64,000 bases of DNA from Crossaster papposus (Eukaryota; Echinodermata; Asteroidea; Velatida; Solasteridae). Both the position numbers and the translations under genes were made by a program. The DNA lies in contig JBAIAA010000599.1 of NCBI GenBank assembly GCA_037893245.1, positions 1,302,001 to 1,366,000 on the forward strand, read 5' to 3'. Positions 1 to 11,081 of the stretch are shown piece by piece. The notes beneath the pieces are model-generated. The model had not been told where the DNA came from. It worked only from the letters and a program-made list of their open reading frames with translations, and did not search any database. The stretch's first letter is position 1, and each line of letters opens with the position of its first letter.

Positions 1-8
1 GAATAGAT

Positions 9-104
9 ATGGAAGCTTTGCCACTTTTAACTGAGGACCTGATCTCGCAGCTCATTCCCCAGATTGGGTTACGTCTGAAGTTCCTACAAAAGTGGAAAGC
101 CCTT
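9..104 (+). CDS. Short SAM-like exon at the window edge (partial)
   Basis: An ATG at 9 opens a 32-codon stretch ending at a good GTGAGT donor (105). Its residues (DLISQLIPQIGLRLKFL) look like the last helices of a SAM domain as found in SAMD3-like proteins. The exon ends in phase 0. A weak acceptor (AG at 174-175) lies in the matching frame of the downstream transposase ORF, so a 71-bp intron would fuse the two. The acceptor has a poor pyrimidine tract and the exon may begin before the window, so this assignment is an inference. Confidence 0.4.
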
Positions 105-190
105 GTGAGTATGAATCATTACACTTACATGTACATATCTTACATGTACATGTACACCATCAGTGCATCCTAAAGGACATTTCATGTGTA

Positions 191-2671
191 ATGATGCTGC
201 GCTGTTTCAAGTGCTTGCAAGAGATTGGGGATGTGAAGCAGTTGTTTCATCATCTGAAATATATACACCAAATTACATCAGGAACTTCAACTTCAATAAT
301 TTGTGGTCAGAATGAGTGCTTTGAGAAATTTAACTATGCATCTTCATATAAGCGCCATCTCTTGTACGCACATGATGGCGAAGACGGGCATGTTCTTCAA
401 CATGATGAACCTGATGCTTATCTTGAAAGACTTGAAGATCCTGGAGCTGAGGCAGAGGATGACATTGACATAAATCCTGAACCACATGACAATCAAGACC
501 CGGGAGAGGCAACTTTAGAAGACATTTTAGAAGCCAGTGCCTTGTTCATAGCCAACATGAAAGCATCAACATGTGTGCCATATATATTTGTTAGCAAAGT
601 GATACATGAAGTTGAAGAACTTGTTCAGAGCATTGTTGGCCGCCTGGAACAACAAGTTTCATTGCTTCTTGATGAAGTTTCATCTGGTGACTTACCAGAT
701 GCTGCAAGATGTGATCAACTATTAAAAGAGTTCCATGAGGTAAAGGAACCCTTTAAGCAGATGCGAAGTCAAAAACAACAGGAGCGATTTTTCAAAGAAC
801 AAGGGGCATTCATAGAACCAGAGGAGAAGGTACTAGGTAGGGAGTTTGTTACAGTTTCCACTTCAACTGGAGGTGTCAAGCAAGTGGCAAAAGAAGAAAG
901 CTTCCAGTATGTGCCCATTCAAAAAACATTAAAGAAACATTTAGAGCAGCCAGGCATCATAGATGCAATTCGGTCTGAAAAGGCATCAGACGACAAGAAT
1001 CTGATTCAATCATACCGGGATGGAACGTACTTCACCAGCAAATATGGAATGGCTAATGACATTGTGATTCCCGTTTTGCTTTATAATGACGATTATGAAA
1101 CCTGTAACCCGTTAGGCTCCAAAAAGGGTAAAAACAAGCTAAGTGGATTTTACATTAGCTTATTATGTTTACCTGTGCACCTTCAAGCGAAGTTGAGTAA
1201 CATCTTGCTAGCTGCTTGTGCTAAGAGTGCTTTTGTTTCTAAATATGGTGTGGACTCTGTTCTCAGTGTTCTAGTCAGTGACTTCCAAAGGCTACAAACC
1301 GAAGGCCTCGGAATCTCTTGCAGTGGATTTACAGGAATTGTTAGGCCTGTACTATTTCAGGTAATAGGAGATAATTTAGGGCTGCATCAAATTCTTGGAT
1401 TTGTTACTAGCTTTAGTGCTAATCATCCCTGTCGTTTCTGTAGAGCAGAAAAGGAAGTGACCCGTCGTCAAGTTGAAGAAGATCTATCACTGCTTCGTAA
1501 TGAAGAAAACTTCACAGAGGATCTTGAAGTTGACAATGTGACCCTGACCGGGCTCAAGAGATCCTCCAAGTTAAATGAGCTTGACAATTTCCATGTAACA
1601 GAGAATGCAGCACCCGACATAATGCATGATTTCTTAGAAGGGGTATTTCCTCTTGAAATAAAGCTCACACTTTCTGAACTTGTTGAGGAAGGATGCTTCA
1701 CTCTACAAGAACTTAACAACAGATTGTTGACATTCAACTATGGCTTTGTTGAGAAGAAGAGCAAGCCCACCCCCATCCAGCCCTCAGCTCTTGCAAATCC
1801 TCGTGGCTCAAGTGGGCAAACTGCTGCTCAAACAAATTGCCTGGCTATGTATCTTCCATTGATCATCGGTGACTTAGTGAATGAAGAGTCTGAGATATGG
1901 GAGCTTTTCCTTTTGCTTGTCGACATCTATAAGATAGCAACTGCCCCAAGTATCAGCAAAGGAGGCACAATTGTATTGAAAGGTCTTATTAGAGATCATC
2001 ATAGTCTTTACTTGGAGCTTTTTCATCATCTCATACCCAAACACCATTTTATCGTTCATTATCCTCGCCTGGTAAGACTCCTAGGCCCACTGTTGCAGTA
2101 TTCTGTCATGCGTAAAGAAGGCAAGCACAGGCCATTCAAGCAATGGGCTCGAGCTTGTAATAATTACAAGAATATTGCGAAAACAGTCACTTTAAGACAT
2201 CAACAGCAACAGAGCTGTGACTTCATGCTGAAAAGTCCACTGAGTACAGATATGGATGTTAAGCATCCTCTTCCAGTTCAGGTGTCCATGATCAATGATG
2301 CAGATGCTATATGTGCAGTTGCTAATTGTCCAGCAGATGCAACTGTAATCATGGCTGAAAGTGTCCACATCCACAGCTATTTATTTAAACCGGGTTGTAT
2401 GGTACTTACCCACTGGAGCGAGAGTGGACCACATTATGCAAAGTTGCAACACATCCTGGTAGTGTCTATTACAGTGTACTTTGTGCTTCAACCATGGCAA
2501 ACAATTAATCACAATAGACACAAGCATGCTTATGTAGTTCAGTCACTGGATGGCCCCATTCTTATCAAGGAGCCCAGAGATCTCTTGGTTTGTCGCCCAT
2601 TCCATCTTGTCAAGAGTTTCAATGTTGCGGACCAGTCTTGGTACATCACAGCACCTTTCCAACTGATATAA
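191..2671 (+). CDS. tnp2-like (CACTA/EnSpm-related) transposase with N-terminal zinc fingers
   Basis: An open frame of about 826 codons from the first plausible Met (ATG at 191 or 194). Residues 4-27 and 38-61 form two C2H2-like fingers (CFKC...H...H and CGQNEC...H...H). The centre resembles plant and animal tnp2: YNDDYE near residue 298, GDNLGLHQILGF near 393, a CRFC knuckle near 414 and DIMHDFLEGVF near 476, in the order seen in Transposase_21 proteins; the acidic residues in these blocks are the likely DDE set. The N-terminus could extend through the exon at 9-104. The frame is uninterrupted, so the gene may be active or domesticated. A GTAAGT donor lies 10 nt after the stop (2682). I saw no CACTA termini, so mobility of this copy is unproven. 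Confidence 0.7.
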   Translation: MMLRCFKCLQEIGDVKQLFHHLKYIHQITSGTSTSIICGQNECFEKFNYASSYKRHLLYAHDGEDGHVLQHDEPDAYLERLEDPGAEAEDDIDINPEPHDNQDPGEATLEDILEASALFIANMKASTCVPYIFVSKVIHEVEELVQSIVGRLEQQVSLLLDEVSSGDLPDAARCDQLLKEFHEVKEPFKQMRSQKQQERFFKEQGAFIEPEEKVLGREFVTVSTSTGGVKQVAKEESFQYVPIQKTLKKHLEQPGIIDAIRSEKASDDKNLIQSYRDGTYFTSKYGMANDIVIPVLLYNDDYETCNPLGSKKGKNKLSGFYISLLCLPVHLQAKLSNILLAACAKSAFVSKYGVDSVLSVLVSDFQRLQTEGLGISCSGFTGIVRPVLFQVIGDNLGLHQILGFVTSFSANHPCRFCRAEKEVTRRQVEEDLSLLRNEENFTEDLEVDNVTLTGLKRSSKLNELDNFHVTENAAPDIMHDFLEGVFPLEIKLTLSELVEEGCFTLQELNNRLLTFNYGFVEKKSKPTPIQPSALANPRGSSGQTAAQTNCLAMYLPLIIGDLVNEESEIWELFLLLVDIYKIATAPSISKGGTIVLKGLIRDHHSLYLELFHHLIPKHHFIVHYPRLVRLLGPLLQYSVMRKEGKHRPFKQWARACNNYKNIAKTVTLRHQQQQSCDFMLKSPLSTDMDVKHPLPVQVSMINDADAICAVANCPADATVIMAESVHIHSYLFKPGCMVLTHWSESGPHYAKLQHILVVSITVYFVLQPWQTINHNRHKHAYVVQSLDGPILIKEPRDLLVCRPFHLVKSFNVADQSWYITAPFQLI

Positions 2672-2828
2672 ATAAAACAAGGTAAGTACTTGTATTAATG
2701 CTCTCTTCTCTCTTTAAAAGATGGTGTAAGATCAGTGTTTTTCAGAAATATAAAACACGTTTTTAATTTGAATGGTATTTCAGTTTTTCTGTTGTCTATA
2801 ATTTTGTCTACATGCTTATAGTTTGCAG

Positions 2829-5800
2829 CACCTGTTCAGTTTAATATTGAGTTGCTACCTGCTGTAGACCTGTCAGCAATGTCGACTGCAGACATGTCAA
2901 CATCATCAACTGGGAACTTGACACCAATGGCCCCACCTCCAGCAAAGAAAAGTAAATCTGGGGACCTCTTTGTAAGTGTAGGGTCAGACATTGTATATTT
3001 GCAACTACAAAATATATTTCTTAACACTGTGAATGGCCTGAATGTGATTTCTGTACACAAAAAGTTAGCTCACCTTGATATGATTTTGGTAGGGATTAGC
3101 CAATATCACATCCCCACCAGAAATCACATCCCCACCAGAAGTCACAGCCCCACCAGAAATCACAGCCAGGATTAACATCCTGTGTTACTTACTAAAATCA
3201 CATCCTTTTTGTCATTATGGTTCTTCTTCCTAAAAAGAGTTATTTGCTAACAAATGAATAAAATTCACTTTATTAATTTTGTTCTACAAGTTTGTTCATC
3301 AGTTGAATCTCAGCGTTTTTTTAAACATCCCCCTGGCCACCCATGTATGTTTTTTCGCACCACAGTACATGTAGTTTATTTTAGAATAAAAAAAAGAAAT
3401 TTCTTTCCTTCTCTTCACAGGATTGCAGGATGATCTTGGGCGAGACGATTGATGGTAAAAAGGTCCTGAAGGAAATAGAAGAGAATGGGATACTAACCAG
3501 AAAAAACCGTAGAACCATAGTGCATATTCTGGTAGGCCATCTCATAAAAAAATGTGGAAAAAAGTAAGTCTTGTAAACAAAAATTGTTTTATTAAATTCA
3601 TGAATACCTGAGACAGTGTAGCCATTCCTATTGGTCGAGAGCCCATAACGTGGTCTGTCTTAAACAGCTACTTAAGGACTGGCTGCCAGGTTTTAAACAC
3701 TTGTCGGTGTCTCGTGAATTTGGGCCGCTTTGAAATGTAGTATTTTTATCTTTGTTGTATTTGTTTACCGGTACATTCGCAATCTTCACTTGTGTTTGTG
3801 CAGTACTACCAAGTACGCATTTTGAGAGTCCCAAATTCACTGAACACAGGCTGGCCGATCACATTATGTGCCCCATCATGCAGTACGCGCCACGCATGCG
3901 TTTTTCCATATAAGGTAGTGTTTACGACTTTTCGCGAGAGGAGTAAACCATAATATAGCTACAGTTTGAAAAAAATGAAGTTAAAGTGTAGCACAACAGC
4001 GTTAGAAATTTGGATTTTGTTTTTACTTGTTTGACTTTTAATGAGATTGAATATGCGTTTGTGGTGTTTTAAACATTTGTTTAAGACCGGCTCGGGAGAC
4101 TGAAAGCTGACTAATGGCCCGAGCATTTAAAACTGCGCAAACACATATTTGTTCCATTATTGTATGTAGTGTTGGTATTATTGAAATTTGCCTAGATAGA
4201 TGCATAGTGTAGCTCGATATTTGTCTGAATATTCTCTTATATGGCCACAGTAAGCGTAAAGTTGCTGAGGAGTACAGAGTTATATATGTAGCTTTTTGAA
4301 CTTGTTTTGAAATATCTTTACAGCCCGAGTGCATATGAAAAGGCTGCGTTGGCCCAGAGCATCACAACTGCTTTTCCTTGTCTTGAGGATCATGATGGGA
4401 TAACAGGATATGTAAGTGTGTACATAATCATACATGTATGCAAATTATTATTCTTGTCTTTTGAAAACAATTAGAACCCTCAAATTGAAGTAATTACCTG
4501 ATGTTTATGGGGTGAGAGGGGGTAGTTAAAGAATGATCTGCTTTTCAGTATGAAAACTACTGTCAACATAGTGTTTTCTTTTTATCTGTAGCTGGTTTGC
4601 ATCAACATTTTCTAAGCTTGCGTTTGGGTTAGGGTTGCTTTGAGTCTTTGTAATGTGGCAAGTAGTGTAGTTAAAGACCAATATGTTATATAGAGAGGTG
4701 GAAACTTCTGAAATAAGATAAGGGTCTGGCTTCAAATTTCCAATTTAAAACATTTAAGCAGCTAAAACATGTAAACATCATGCTTTTATTATTTAGGAAG
4801 TTTTTTACATGAAAGGAGCAGTAGGACGGCCTGCCACTGGTTGCTTAGAGGAACACCTGCGATATGTCAGAAAGCGACTAGGCCCCCAGAAATCTTCTGA
4901 AGAACCTCCATGTAAGAAGAGTAAGTGCAATGTATGAATCCATGTACAATACCAGTTCTGATTTTAACAAAAATTAACCCATCCATTTATAAATATGGGG
5001 GAAAAACATTTGTAAATTTAGAGGTTCTGTGCAGTTGTTTCTCATATTTATCTGCCATTTTGGTCTAGCTGGCAGAAAATTAAGCACTGACAGTGATTTT
5101 GAAGTCAGTGAAAATTTTAAGACAGTATGCTCTTTCAATGTTCACCAGTTCGTGCCGGGATTATTTTAACATCACCGAGCCGACGGGCGGGATTATTTTT
5201 AACGAAACTTGATCCGAAGCGGGTTCAGGCTGATAGTTGACAATAGCACACCCACGCATTTCCGGCCTTGCTCGCTGCTGACAAACATTTCCAAACTTGA
5301 ACTTGGCGTGTTTATGCGTCATTCGTTTTGAATTTAGGGAAATGTTTGCGTTTATATACGTCATCCGGCGCGAACTGGTTAAAGCTATGTGCCTGTATTT
5401 TGAAGTGCTTCTCTAAGAAATTTACTGGCTAATATTTATTTCACCGTTTGCCATTGGATTTGTATTTGAAGAACGTCTGCAGTATTTCAAAACTGTTAAC
5501 CAACATTTACTGTTCAGATTTGTTTAATTCTTTGGAAATTATTTTGCTAAAAACTGATCAACAGACACATATTTATTTGTTCAATATCTTCAATATCTTC
5601 AATATATTAAATTAACAGCAGATGGAGAGGTCGAGCACCACGAAGACAACATAGAGCCAACCCCAGATTTATTGGCCAAGGTTAAGTGGCTAAAAGACAA
5701 CGACAAACCAGAAGGACTCGTGCGTAAATACATGGCAGCAACAGCAAAGTATCGACAGAAATGGATCACGGAAGGCAACAGAAGTGTTGCAGAAATCCTG

Positions 5801-8090
5801 GAGGAATTTCCTCGATTGTTGGATGCTACAATGGTAAGGACTATTTCTTATCTACAGTGTACAAAGTATATAGGGTGTTCAGCCAATTTCACAAGACTGG
5901 TCTTATCTTGCGACTCATCTTCAGACTTGAGACGAGTCCTCGCTCAAAGATCGATTTCTGTTTGGTAAAATTGATCCTCATATGAGTCGCGAATTAAGAC
6001 GAGTTGCCCTTCTTAACCAGTTCGCGCCGGATGACGTATATAAACGCAAAAATGTCCCCAAACTCAAAACGGATGACGCATAAACACGACAAGTTCAAGT
6101 TCGGAAATGTATGTCAGCAGCAGGCAAGGCCGGAAATGCATGGGTGTGCTTCCCGGCACTATCAGCCTGAACCCGCTTTAGATTGAGTTTCGTTAAAAAT
6201 AATCCCGGCGCGAACTGGTTAAGAGTGTCTTTTAGTGTTTTGAAATCGGCCGCTGTTTCCCAAGGTCTTATGCATCAACTAGCCATGTGCTGTGTGTTAT
6301 TATTTTCCAAGACAAATTTATTAGTGCGATGAAATACAAATGAAGTGGAATGCTGCATTGCTAAGATTTAAATATTTTTTGAAACAGAAATAAAATGAGA
6401 CTTATTATTGTCAAACGTTATAGTACATTCGTGCCTAATTAGTGGCATTTGGGAAAAGATCTGGTCCACAAAAGCATGTTGTCTCAATTGCAAAGAGGAA
6501 ACCTCAGTTAAAGTTCCATCTGAAACTTTCACTAACTGTTACATTTAGTGTACTGAGAGATGCAGAAATCAACTTTTCTTCATTAAAATTATGTTATCCA
6601 AGTACAGAAAATTACAGTGGTTTATTAAACAATGAATTTCCCACAGATTGAGCAAGATTACGCTGCACGCTTCCCACAGAGTGCTACTAAGCTTCAAGAA
6701 AAGTGGGGGAGTATGGAAGACAGTATCATCGAGTATGCAACCAAGATGAATCCGCCTTGGAACGAGCATTTGCAGGTGCAGACAGAGGCTCTTTCAGAGG
6801 GTAAATTTAATAAACTTAAGGTTTTACAGCTGATCTAGAAAGGAAGGACACATTACTACAATTAAAGATGGACTACAACGAAAACTCGCACATTAAATTT
6901 ATTATCGGACCTTGTTTATGTTGTGTTCAGGTAACACTTTATTGTTACGGTCATGTTTTTCTCCCAATAATTTTGTTGCAATTTGACCGACAAAATTAGA
7001 CCTCGATTCTTCGATTTTGAAATTTCCCGCCCTGTACTGGTTCCCGGCAAAGATCCACTGAAAACCACAATGAAATCCACGATATAGTACCAGCGGACTT
7101 GTAAACCAGCGAAAAGTGATGACGTACTACCCATGAAAACGCATACATGGTGGCCCTGAAGGGACTCCGCAGATCGCGAATATCGACGTCAAATTTGACG
7201 TCAATAAGTTCACGACTTTCCAAAAAAGTCGCGAATATTGACGTCAAATTTGACGTCGATATTCACGACTTTCCCCAAAAGTCGCGAATATTGACGTCAA
7301 ATTTGACGTCAATATTCGCGATCTGCGGAGTCCCTTCAGGGCCACCATATGTATGCGTTTTCATGGGTAGTACGTCACACACAAAGTATGAATTATTCAT
7401 GAGTTAAGGGCTTTTGCTGAAACTGAGTTTTTCTGGGTCGTAGAACGCCGATCAATTTTGTTGTTTTTTGCATGAAGGAACAAGATTTATTGAATACTAA
7501 TGATATATTAGTAATCATTATACATTTCTCGAACAAAAAACAGCAACACAGCCTTTATCATTATTCCGTTGTAGTCCATCTTTAACAATTCCCTCCTAAA
7601 TTGTACCAAAGGAGATCACTTGAATGCTCTTTGCACCTGGCTATTTTTTTGTATATTTCTTTGACATTTCCTAGTTGCTAATTTAAGCTGCTGTTGTCAT
7701 TTGTTTACAGAAGAAAAGAAGAATCTTGCCATCATCCTGCTCCCGTTTGCTTTCGAGACAAGTAGTAAGGGCAAAGGCAAGGGACGCTGCACAATAACAG
7801 AATCACTGGCATCATTTGTGGACATGCAGTCGGTATGTGATAAGATCGAAAGACATTATAGGCATAGTTCTTTTTAAAACTTGTTCCAAATTACAGTTTA
7901 AACAAAATGAAAACCCGAGTCACATGCATATCTCTATCTATGTAAAAATCGAGAAAATTGCAAAAATCCTGCCATCATTGAGAATTTAATAACATTGGAT
8001 CCATATCCGAATGGAAACTTTTAGAAATATTTTGACATAAGAAAATGTGACTTTCAAAGATTAACCCTGAAAGAGTCAGACTAAGACTGT

Positions 8091-8121
<31 letters not shown>

Positions 8122-8888
8122 CTTTCGCTGTGATGCTATTTAGTGAAGACACTGTCCAGTTCATATTTGTTTCTGTTCAACTCAGAAACCAAAAATGTGC
8201 TCACTGAACATTTTGTGTAGAAAGGGGTTTATTTTGGCTTATTGCTATTGACTCACACTTATGAATGAATCAGCTAAACAAAAGGAAACTTGGGACAACA
8301 ACAATATTTTATGCACACAAAACATGGCAACGTTGAGGTTTTCTCCTTTGAGTGACAACAGTTATAAATATGAGAATTTGTATTACCATAAAATCTAAAA
8401 GCATCAAAATGTGTTTTATAATAGCAAAAAGAAAATTAAAGAAGGTTAATTGAAACACAAAAGCTAGTTTTAACGGTCGTATTTTTGTTGTTGGAATAAA
8501 CACTTTAATATATTTTTTCGTTTTTTGGTTTACATTTTAATTTCAGGAGATGACACACATGCCAACGTACCTAGCAGGTATCAAGAAGGAGCAGCGCCCC
8601 CAGCCATTCATTCTCAGCTTGAACAGGGAAACAAAATTGCATCCCTCCCAATCCTTTGTTATTCTTGAAAGGGAGGCGATTCCAGTACGAAACTTGTTGC
8701 ATGCATTGGACATATGTTACAAGTTGGTCTTTGTGCTTGATATTAACTATCAAGCGCAGTGTAAGAGTGTCTGGCTCTTCCTTGAGTATGTGGTAGATCA
8801 GCCTAACTCCAAAGCAGACCTTCCACCAGCTGTAAGGGCATTCAGAGCCTTTGGCCACAGTAAGCGTAAAGTTGCTGATGAGGAGTAG
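2829..8888 (+). CDS. Eight-exon SAMD3-like gene partnered with the tnp2-like gene
   Basis: Exons by GT-AG sites and conserved frame: 2829-2971, 3421-3563, 4324-4411, 4797-4920, 5619-5833, 6647-6800, 7711-7832, 8547-8888. From the first in-frame ATG (2879) they join without a stop into 426 codons, all phases agreeing, which strongly supports the model. Landmarks: an AKKSK basic patch at the end of exon 1, YMKGAVGRPATGCLEEHLRYV in exon 4, VKWLKDNDKPEGLVRKYMAA in exon 5, and a C-terminal block rich in hydrophobics. These match the body of animal SAMD3-like proteins, often multi-copy in fish and echinoderms; the biochemical role is unknown. Exon 1 is in phase with the donor at 2681/2682 after the transposase stop, so the two could share a transcript. 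Introns carry MITEs and repeats. Confidence 0.75.
3103..3172 (+). repeat. Short tandem repeat in intron 1
   Basis: About four imperfect copies of a 17-19-bp unit around AATCACATCCCCACCAG. It sits in intron 1 of the SAMD3-like gene. No function is apparent. Confidence 0.8.
4242..4279 (+). repeat. Intronic copy of the gene's own 3' coding end
   Basis: The segment matches 8852-8892, which spans the last codons and stop of the SAMD3-like gene: the first 27 nt are identical, then it diverges with a 3-nt difference and loss of the stop. It lies 45 bp upstream of exon 3, on the same strand. Confidence 0.8.
5143..5381. mobile_element. MITE family A, copy 1
   Basis: A roughly 240-bp element with terminal inverted repeats of about 16 bp (right end CCGGCGCGAACTGGTT; left end with one mismatch). 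It is an inverted homologue of copy 2 at 6013-6222 and sits in intron 4 of the SAMD3-like gene. No coding capacity. Confidence 0.85.
6013..6222. mobile_element. MITE family A, copy 2
   Basis: Near-perfect terminal inverted repeats (TTAACCAGTTCGCGCCGG at the left; complementary right end at 6205-6222). The internal sequence matches copy 1 in opposite orientation. It is in the next intron of the same gene, so the two copies could pair in pre-mRNA. Confidence 0.88.
6866..7581. mobile_element. 716-bp fold-back MITE flanked by TTAA
   Basis: The ends are a perfect 15-bp inverted repeat, AGATGGACTACAACG (6866-6880 and 7567-7581), flanked on both sides by TTAA (6862-6865 and 7582-7585), the duplication expected for piggyBac or Kolobok-type transposases. 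Nested inside at about 7127-7376 is a second, longer inverted repeat whose arms carry repeated ATTGACGTCAAATTTGACGT blocks. There is no coding capacity. It lies in intron 6 of the SAMD3-like gene. Confidence 0.9.
8095..8121 (+). repeat. Poly-G run of 27
   Basis: A homopolymer of 27 G in intron 7. Similar G or C runs recur near 12,430, 28,010, 29,250, 41,840 and 48,960; their exact lengths are liable to sequencing error. Confidence 0.8.
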
Positions 8889-8892
8889 AGTT

Positions 8893-10800
8893 TATAGTCT
8901 AGGCGATATTTTTAAAAGGATTTGAGCGTATCCGGACATTGCCAAATTTCTAGAAAAACAATATGTACGCTAGGCATAAGTTAATTCTATTCACTATTGT
9001 ATAACACCCAAGCAGATCCTTGCCATTTGATTTGAAGATTGTAGGTCATGCGGGATTCATTAATCAAACCATTGCATGACTACGTCATAATCCGTGCATT
9101 TTGGTTCCATTCACCGTGCATTTTTGTTCCATCCTGTTTAGTATTGCACGCTTTACCACATCACGCTTGCAAATTACCGCGTAGTGTCTTGAGCGTATTC
9201 CCAAGCGCCAGCTACTGGGTTAAAGCATTTTTGTGGAGGGGTAGTTTGGAAAAGTGCAAGGATCTGTATGTCAGTTATATATTCTCCAAACAAAGATTTA
9301 CATTGGTATTATATAAAACAAACAATGAATATTCGTCATTCGTGCACTGGAGAGAATAGTTCCACTCGTTGATAGATGGAATGAAAAAACGAGGTGTCGT
9401 AAATTAGGCTAAAAGTAGGTGAAGGGTCGCCTAATGTGGGAGACTTGAAAAGTTTAAGTAAATTACCAAAGTAATTCGGAAGAAAACGTTTGGACGTTGC
9501 CATAATTATTGTAAACAACAATAATTTCCTTAAATGTGTTCAAGGAACTCATCGCCTAATTTTTAGCCTAATTCTCGGACATATCTCATTTCCCCCCTGA
9601 TTTTTTAAATATTTTTTGGCCTAAATATCAAGATGTTATAATTTTTCACATGATTTTCTACTTATTTTTGGCGCGACTACTTGATGTTATGTAAGGAAGT
9701 TTTATAGTAGCAAATTTTGAATTGTTACTATGTCCTTATAATTATTCAGTCACTTACATGCTTTTAAAGTATCGCCTACACTATTAGTTCGTGAACCATG
9801 AATGTTGAAGCACTTTGTTAATTAAAGTCTGCAGTTGCTGATTTTTCCTTGTTAACCAGATTGTTCCCATTCAGACTATTGCTTCAAATAGTTATTGTAT
9901 TGTTATACAATGTGTGCTTGTAGTGTTCCACTAAATGCCACATGAAAATGTTATGTGAACTAGTTTTTAGTATCTGTAATAATTGCACAATTATGCTAGG
10001 TTTCAGGAAATTTACGGTTGGCAACATTTTTTTCCTAAAAACCTTGATAATTGAGCATTATTTTGACTACATAAGTTTGGAACTGTTAGCTGTGACCAAC
10101 TAAACACTCTTTCCCGTGTTTTCCAACATTGAAAATATGGCAATTTATAGTACTGTATAGTAGGTGTAAGCTAATGCTAAGTGCGGTCACGACAGTATTT
10201 GGAGTGCCCAGGATCTTAAAAGTCATGTTCAGTTTTCACTTTAGGTAGAACAGCAGTTTGTTAAATTGATGTTTAACAAAGTTTTTACCATTACATGTAT
10301 ACGCATGGGATAAGCATTCAAGAACTATTAAGCGTCTTATTTGAGTGCATCCATGATGAAGGATATGATGATGCTTTCGGAGGCTAAATGTTTTACTAGA
10401 TAACAATAATTATGACAACAGGGTAAAAACGTAAAAATCTCCAGTGTGCATGTTTGTTTGTTTTGTTTTTTTTCTCGTCGTTTTTCTTTATTTGTCCGTT
10501 TGTTTTCGTGCTAACTCCTGTCCTGTATTGTCTGTATGTGTAAGGCTGTTCTCTACAAGCCTCGGTTGATATGAACAGCCCCATACTTTTCACCCTTTTT
10601 TAATGCTTTTAGTCGTTTAAAACTTTAGTTTACAATTATTGTTATTTTATATACTTACATGTATTACTTTTCGTTTTACTCACTTGTGGGAAGTATGGAA
10701 ATAAATAGTTTGAATTGAATGAAATTGCTGAATAAAATTAAGATAAACAAAAGATGAATGAAATTATGAAAACTGTTATTATTTCAGTCGTCCCAATTTG
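8893..10800. other. Intergenic, no gene recognised
   Basis: AT-rich sequence after the SAMD3-like stop. I see no ORF with family resemblance, no clear exon chain and no tRNA. Only weak local repeats (GCCTAATTTTTAGCCTAAT near 9550) and low-complexity tracts are visible. Confidence 0.6.
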
Positions 10801-10804
10801 TTCG

Positions 10805-11075
10805 ATAAAAGTCTTTAACCAACATATGTTGGGTAAACCTCAATTCTTGGGTAATTTGTAACCAAGATTTGGGTCAATACCTAGCCCAACAGTTGGTCAT
10901 TAGTTATTACCCAATAGTTGGACTATGTTTTTCACCAACAATTTGTGTCATTTTTTTACCCAGTAATTGCATAGACCTATTGCCCAACAACTGTTGGTTA
11001 GAGTTTTGCCCAATTTTTTGAACAGTTGATATTTGACCCAACGTTGGTTAACAATGTTGGATAAACTTTGACCAA
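10805..11075. repeat. Palindrome-rich repeat abutting the Polinton fragment
   Basis: About 270 bp in which CCAACA/TTGGG motifs recur roughly every 30-40 bp, often as short palindromes (CCAACATATGTTGG, CCCAACAACTGTTGG, CCCAACGTTGG). This looks like a DNA-transposon-derived or minisatellite-like repeat. It ends where the Polinton reading frame opens and probably truncated it. Confidence 0.6.
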
Positions 11076-11081
11076 TAAGAT

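Noticed and set aside
92..190. N-terminal 33 residues of the tnp2-like open frame
   Set aside because: The frame starts at a GTG and covers a TACATG-rich low-complexity tract, probably intron or leader.
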